This document shows positions 11,394 to 13,157 of a stretch of 13,157 nt of DNA, piece after piece. The DNA lies in assembly GCA_946410535.1 (NCBI GenBank), contig CAMKAR010000021.1:1-13157 (forward strand). Direction: 5' to 3'. Below the pieces are notes generated by a model. That model saw only the letters and a list, made by a program, of their open reading frames with translations. It was not told the DNA's origin and made no database searches. This DNA comes from an uncultured Bacteroidales bacterium (GTDB lineage Bacteria; Bacteroidota; Bacteroidia; Bacteroidales; F082). Position 1 is the stretch's first letter; each line of letters starts with the position of its first letter. The position numbers were made by a program, and so were the translations under genes.

Positions 11394-11431
11394 ATTTACG
11401 GGGTTTTGTGGCGGCGTTTCCGAAAAAGCTG

Positions 11432-11439
11432 TAATTTTG
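11432..11439 (+). promoter_or_regulatory. -7 promoter box (TAATTTTG) of a second candidate small RNA
   Basis: TAATTTTG is an exact TAnnTTTG match and is identical to the box at 7819-7826, including the following GC. TTTG at 11405-11408 lies 23 bp upstream, longer than the usual spacing. Confidence 0.5.
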
Positions 11440-11445
11440 CAGGCA

Positions 11446-11568
11446 GAAAATCAAACGGAGAGCAGAACTGCATTCAAATAAGCCAGGTTTACTGTTTTTT
11501 CGGTACTTTGTAAACCGTACACATTCCGAATGTATTGCAGGAGGTAATGTAGAGTGCGGTTTTTTTAT
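11446..11568 (+). ncRNA. Candidate terminator-ended small RNA, about 120 nt
   Basis: Downstream of the TAATTTTG box the sequence can form CTGCA (11468-11472) with TGCAG (11536-11540). GGTTTAC (11486-11492) can pair with GTAAACC (11510-11516), and a 13-bp palindrome ACATTCCGAATGT lies at 11521-11533. A terminator stem CCGTAC (11515-11520) with GTGCGG (11554-11559, one G-T pair) is followed by seven Ts (11560-11566). The terminator arm overlaps the GTAAACC arm by two bases, so the two folds partly compete. No protein-like frame was found on the plus strand. The T run ends at the stop codon of the convergent gene. Confidence 0.5.
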
Positions 11569-12035
11569 TATACGCATTCCACTTTGTTTATACAGTATTG
11601 CACATGCTTGTTATCTGCTTTGATTCCGATAGTTAGCTTGGCGTAGAAATTCAAATATGGAATGGTGGCATTCGAGATTTTGTAATGTAGGACCACTATG
11701 TTTTTATAGCCGTTGGCTTTTTGTGTGTTCCCTTTAGGTTTGTCATAAATCGGGCCTTCATCTAGCTTTGTAGCATTGGCAATTACTTTCTCCAAATGCT
11801 TGACGGCGTATGTTGACTGCCAGTTTTTCGAGGCTGCATAAATCGTTTTCTTATCGCTTTCTTTTTCAACAATAAAAACATCGACTCCAAGAAATTTGTT
11901 GAAAACCGAATTACTTCGACCTTCTTTTTGAAGTTTTTTCCATAGTCTAAAATAATAATCTTTGATTAGCTCCACCCTTTCTTTGCTTTTTGCTTTTTTT
12001 GTCGGGATGCCATAAACATATTCCGGTATTTCCAT
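11568..12035 (-). CDS. LPD3/BECR-like domain protein (possible nuclease-type toxin), 155 aa
   Basis: The protein begins MEIPEYVYGIP with a basic N-terminal helix (RVELIKDYYFRLWKKLQKEG). The core pattern is strand GVDVFIVEKESDKKTIYAAS, helix TYAVKHLEKVIANATKLDEG, then strands NIVVLHYKI, NFYAKLTIGIK and HVQYCINKVE. The order of a KKT/RKT-type motif, a long helix ending in an NA/YA pair, and C-terminal paired strands with a YY/QY motif matches the 7988-8407 product. This suggests the same LPD3/BECR-like fold despite low identity. Such domains occur in phage polyvalent proteins and some are RNases; no catalytic set can be assigned with certainty here. The gene is preceded by the second copy of the 64-bp element and ends against a convergent small-RNA terminator. 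It is AT-rich compared with the dipeptidase to its right. Confidence 0.6.
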   Translation of the reverse strand: MEIPEYVYGIPTKKAKSKERVELIKDYYFRLWKKLQKEGRSNSVFNKFLGVDVFIVEKESDKKTIYAASKNWQSTYAVKHLEKVIANATKLDEGPIYDKPKGNTQKANGYKNIVVLHYKISNATIPYLNFYAKLTIGIKADNKHVQYCINKVECV

Positions 12036-12080
12036 AGTTACTGTGTTTTAGTTTTCTCGCCGCAAAATTGCAAACTCCGC

Positions 12081-12144
12081 CAAGATCAAGCCGTTGATTA
12101 AACGTTTGTAGTCGACAGTAGTCGTTTGCTGTCGTTTGTTGTCG
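12081..12144 (-). repeat. 64-bp upstream element, copy B, with four 10-bp units
   Basis: This is the second copy of 8447-8510, in the same orientation. The three differences are one base at 12086 and an exchange of the C and T that distinguish units three and four, so the order of those two units is swapped (TTTGCTGTCG then TTTGTTGTCG). It ends 45 bp before the start of the 11568-12035 gene, whose promoter-like CAATTTTG box (12063-12070, minus strand) lies at the same distance from the element as the ATTTTG run before the first gene. Confidence 0.85.
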
Positions 12145-12236
12145 GATAAAACATTCATAATCAATGAAAAGAAAACTATTGACTTCGCCGAATCAAAGAT
12201 TTCAACAATTCAACATCATTCAATTCAACAATTTAC

Positions 12237-12244
12237 TATCTTTG
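12237..12244 (+). promoter_or_regulatory. -7 promoter box (TATCTTTG) of the dipeptidase gene
   Basis: TATCTTTG matches TAnnTTTG and ends 37 bp before the ATG at 12282. The -33 position has no TTG. The 45 bp upstream consist of repeated TTCAACA/ATTCAA strings similar in flavour to the leaders of the envelope operon. Confidence 0.6.
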
Positions 12245-12281
12245 TCCGCTCAAACGAAACGCAACAAATAACAGATAAACT

Positions 12282-13157
12282 ATGAAGAAGACATTAACCG
12301 CAATCCTGGCCTTGGCCCTTGTTTTTTCCTTCGGGAAAGCCAACGCCTGCACCAATTTCCTGATTACCAAAGGCGCCTCCACCGACGGCTCCTGCATGAT
12401 TAGCTACGCCGCCGACAGCCATGTGCTGTATGGCGAACTCTACCATTATCCCGCCACCGACTGGCCCGCCGGCGCCATGCTCGACGTGTACGACTGGGAC
12501 GGCGGCATGTATCGCGGCCAAATCCCGCAGGTGGCGCACACCTACAACGTGGTCGGCAACATGAACGAATGGCAATTAGCCATCGGCGAGACGACCTACG
12601 GCGGCCTCGAAAGCCTCTGGGAAGGCCAGGGCGTCATCGACTACGGTAGCCTGATTTACATCACCCTGCAACGCGCCAAGACCGCCCGCGAAGCCATCAA
12701 GTGCATGGGCGAGCTGGTCTACAACTACGGCTACGTCAGCGAAGGCGAGTCGTTCTCGATTTGCGACACCGAAGAGGTGTGGATCCTCGAAATGATTGGC
12801 AAAGGCCCGCAAAACAAAGGCGCCGTGTGGGTGGCACGCCGCATCCCCGACGGCTATGTGAGCGGCCACGCCAACCAGGCCCGCATCACCACCTTCCCGC
12901 TGGCCACGCGCAAGTGCAAGACCAGCATCACTTTCAAGCAGATCGACAAACTCTTCAAGGACAAGAACATCGACTGCGTCTATGCTGATGATGTGATTAG
13001 TTTCGCCAAGGAGATGAAACTCTACAACGGTCCTGATGAAAAGTTCTCGTTCTCAGATGTCTACAATCCCGTTGATTTCAGCGGTGCTCGCTTCTGCGAC
13101 CTGCGCGTGTGGGCCATGTTCAACAAGGTGACCGACAACATGAAGGACTATTGGGGC
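12282..13157 (+). CDS. Secreted C69-family dipeptidase (Ntn hydrolase), cut at window end
   Basis: The frame is open from 12282 to the end of the window (292 codons, no stop). A signal peptide (MKKTLTAILALALVFSFGKA, then NA) ends directly before Cys23, which opens the motif CTNFLITKGASTDGSCMISY. This is typical of peptidase family C69, in which that cysteine is the N-terminal nucleophile of an Ntn hydrolase. Further family features are YADSH-like AADSHVLYGELYHYPA, GNMNEWQLAIGETTYGGLES and a later EVWILEMIGKGP segment. These enzymes cleave dipeptides and are usually about 500 aa, so roughly 60% is present. Removal of the signal peptide would itself expose the catalytic cysteine. The product probably works in the periplasm or at the surface in peptide nutrition. 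Confidence 0.93.
   Translation, partial: MKKTLTAILALALVFSFGKANACTNFLITKGASTDGSCMISYAADSHVLYGELYHYPATDWPAGAMLDVYDWDGGMYRGQIPQVAHTYNVVGNMNEWQLAIGETTYGGLESLWEGQGVIDYGSLIYITLQRAKTAREAIKCMGELVYNYGYVSEGESFSICDTEEVWILEMIGKGPQNKGAVWVARRIPDGYVSGHANQARITTFPLATRKCKTSITFKQIDKLFKDKNIDCVYADDVISFAKEMKLYNGPDEKFSFSDVYNPVDFSGARFCDLRVWAMFNKVTDNMKDYWG

Noticed and set aside
11350..11577. Minus-strand open frame of 75 codons
   Set aside because: It lies antisense to the second candidate small RNA and the end of the HTH gene, without a recognisable domain.
1..13157. tRNA or rRNA genes and complete insertion sequences
   Set aside because: No tRNA T-arm/CCA pattern, rRNA core or transposase-like protein was seen in any part of the window.

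Overview
The window most likely comes from a member of the Bacteroidales (Bacteroidetes). Several genes are preceded by the Bacteroidetes sigma-factor -7 box TAnnTTTG, in two cases with a TTG- or TTTC-type -33 box 19 bp upstream. Shine-Dalgarno sequences are scarce. One secreted esterase carries a type IX secretion C-terminal sorting domain. A TPR/transmembrane/HTH protein, a DUF3244-like lipoprotein, a PIF1-HRDC-HTH helicase and a C69 dipeptidase fit the same group.

Left part (1-3594, minus strand): an envelope operon read from right to left. It has a membrane-anchored TPR protein with a C-terminal HTH-like domain, a small lipoprotein, and three outer-membrane beta-barrel-like proteins, the last cut by the window edge. 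Each junction carries an AT-rich leader with a related GATTTAA/ATTCAA sequence ending at the next ATG. A divergent 215-bp regulatory region with a 17-bp palindrome separates this operon from a small plus-strand PspC-domain gene.

Middle (4014-7790, minus strand): a T9SS-exported PHB-depolymerase/feruloyl-esterase-like hydrolase with its own near-consensus promoter, and a large PIF1-type helicase with HRDC and HTH tails.

Right part (about 7800-12150): an accessory-looking stretch that is visibly more AT-rich. It holds two copies of one arrangement. In each, a plus-strand candidate small RNA with a TAATTTTG promoter ends in a hairpin and T-rich run exactly at the stop codon of a convergent minus-strand gene. 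The two minus-strand genes resemble each other and look like the LPD3/BECR-type nuclease-like domains of phage polyvalent proteins. Upstream of each lies a nearly identical 64-bp element containing four 10-bp units. Between the two cassettes lie a three-gene operon of secreted proteins, ended by a strong terminator, and a small HTH regulator behind a hairpin-rich leader. The first gene of that operon is an unusual fusion of an Asn/Ala-rich region to a Skp/OmpH chaperone domain, and its first two genes share a hairpin just before the start codon. The window ends inside a secreted C69 dipeptidase.

Functional assignments of the LPD3/BECR-like genes, the small RNAs and the repeats are inferences from sequence pattern only; no database search was possible.
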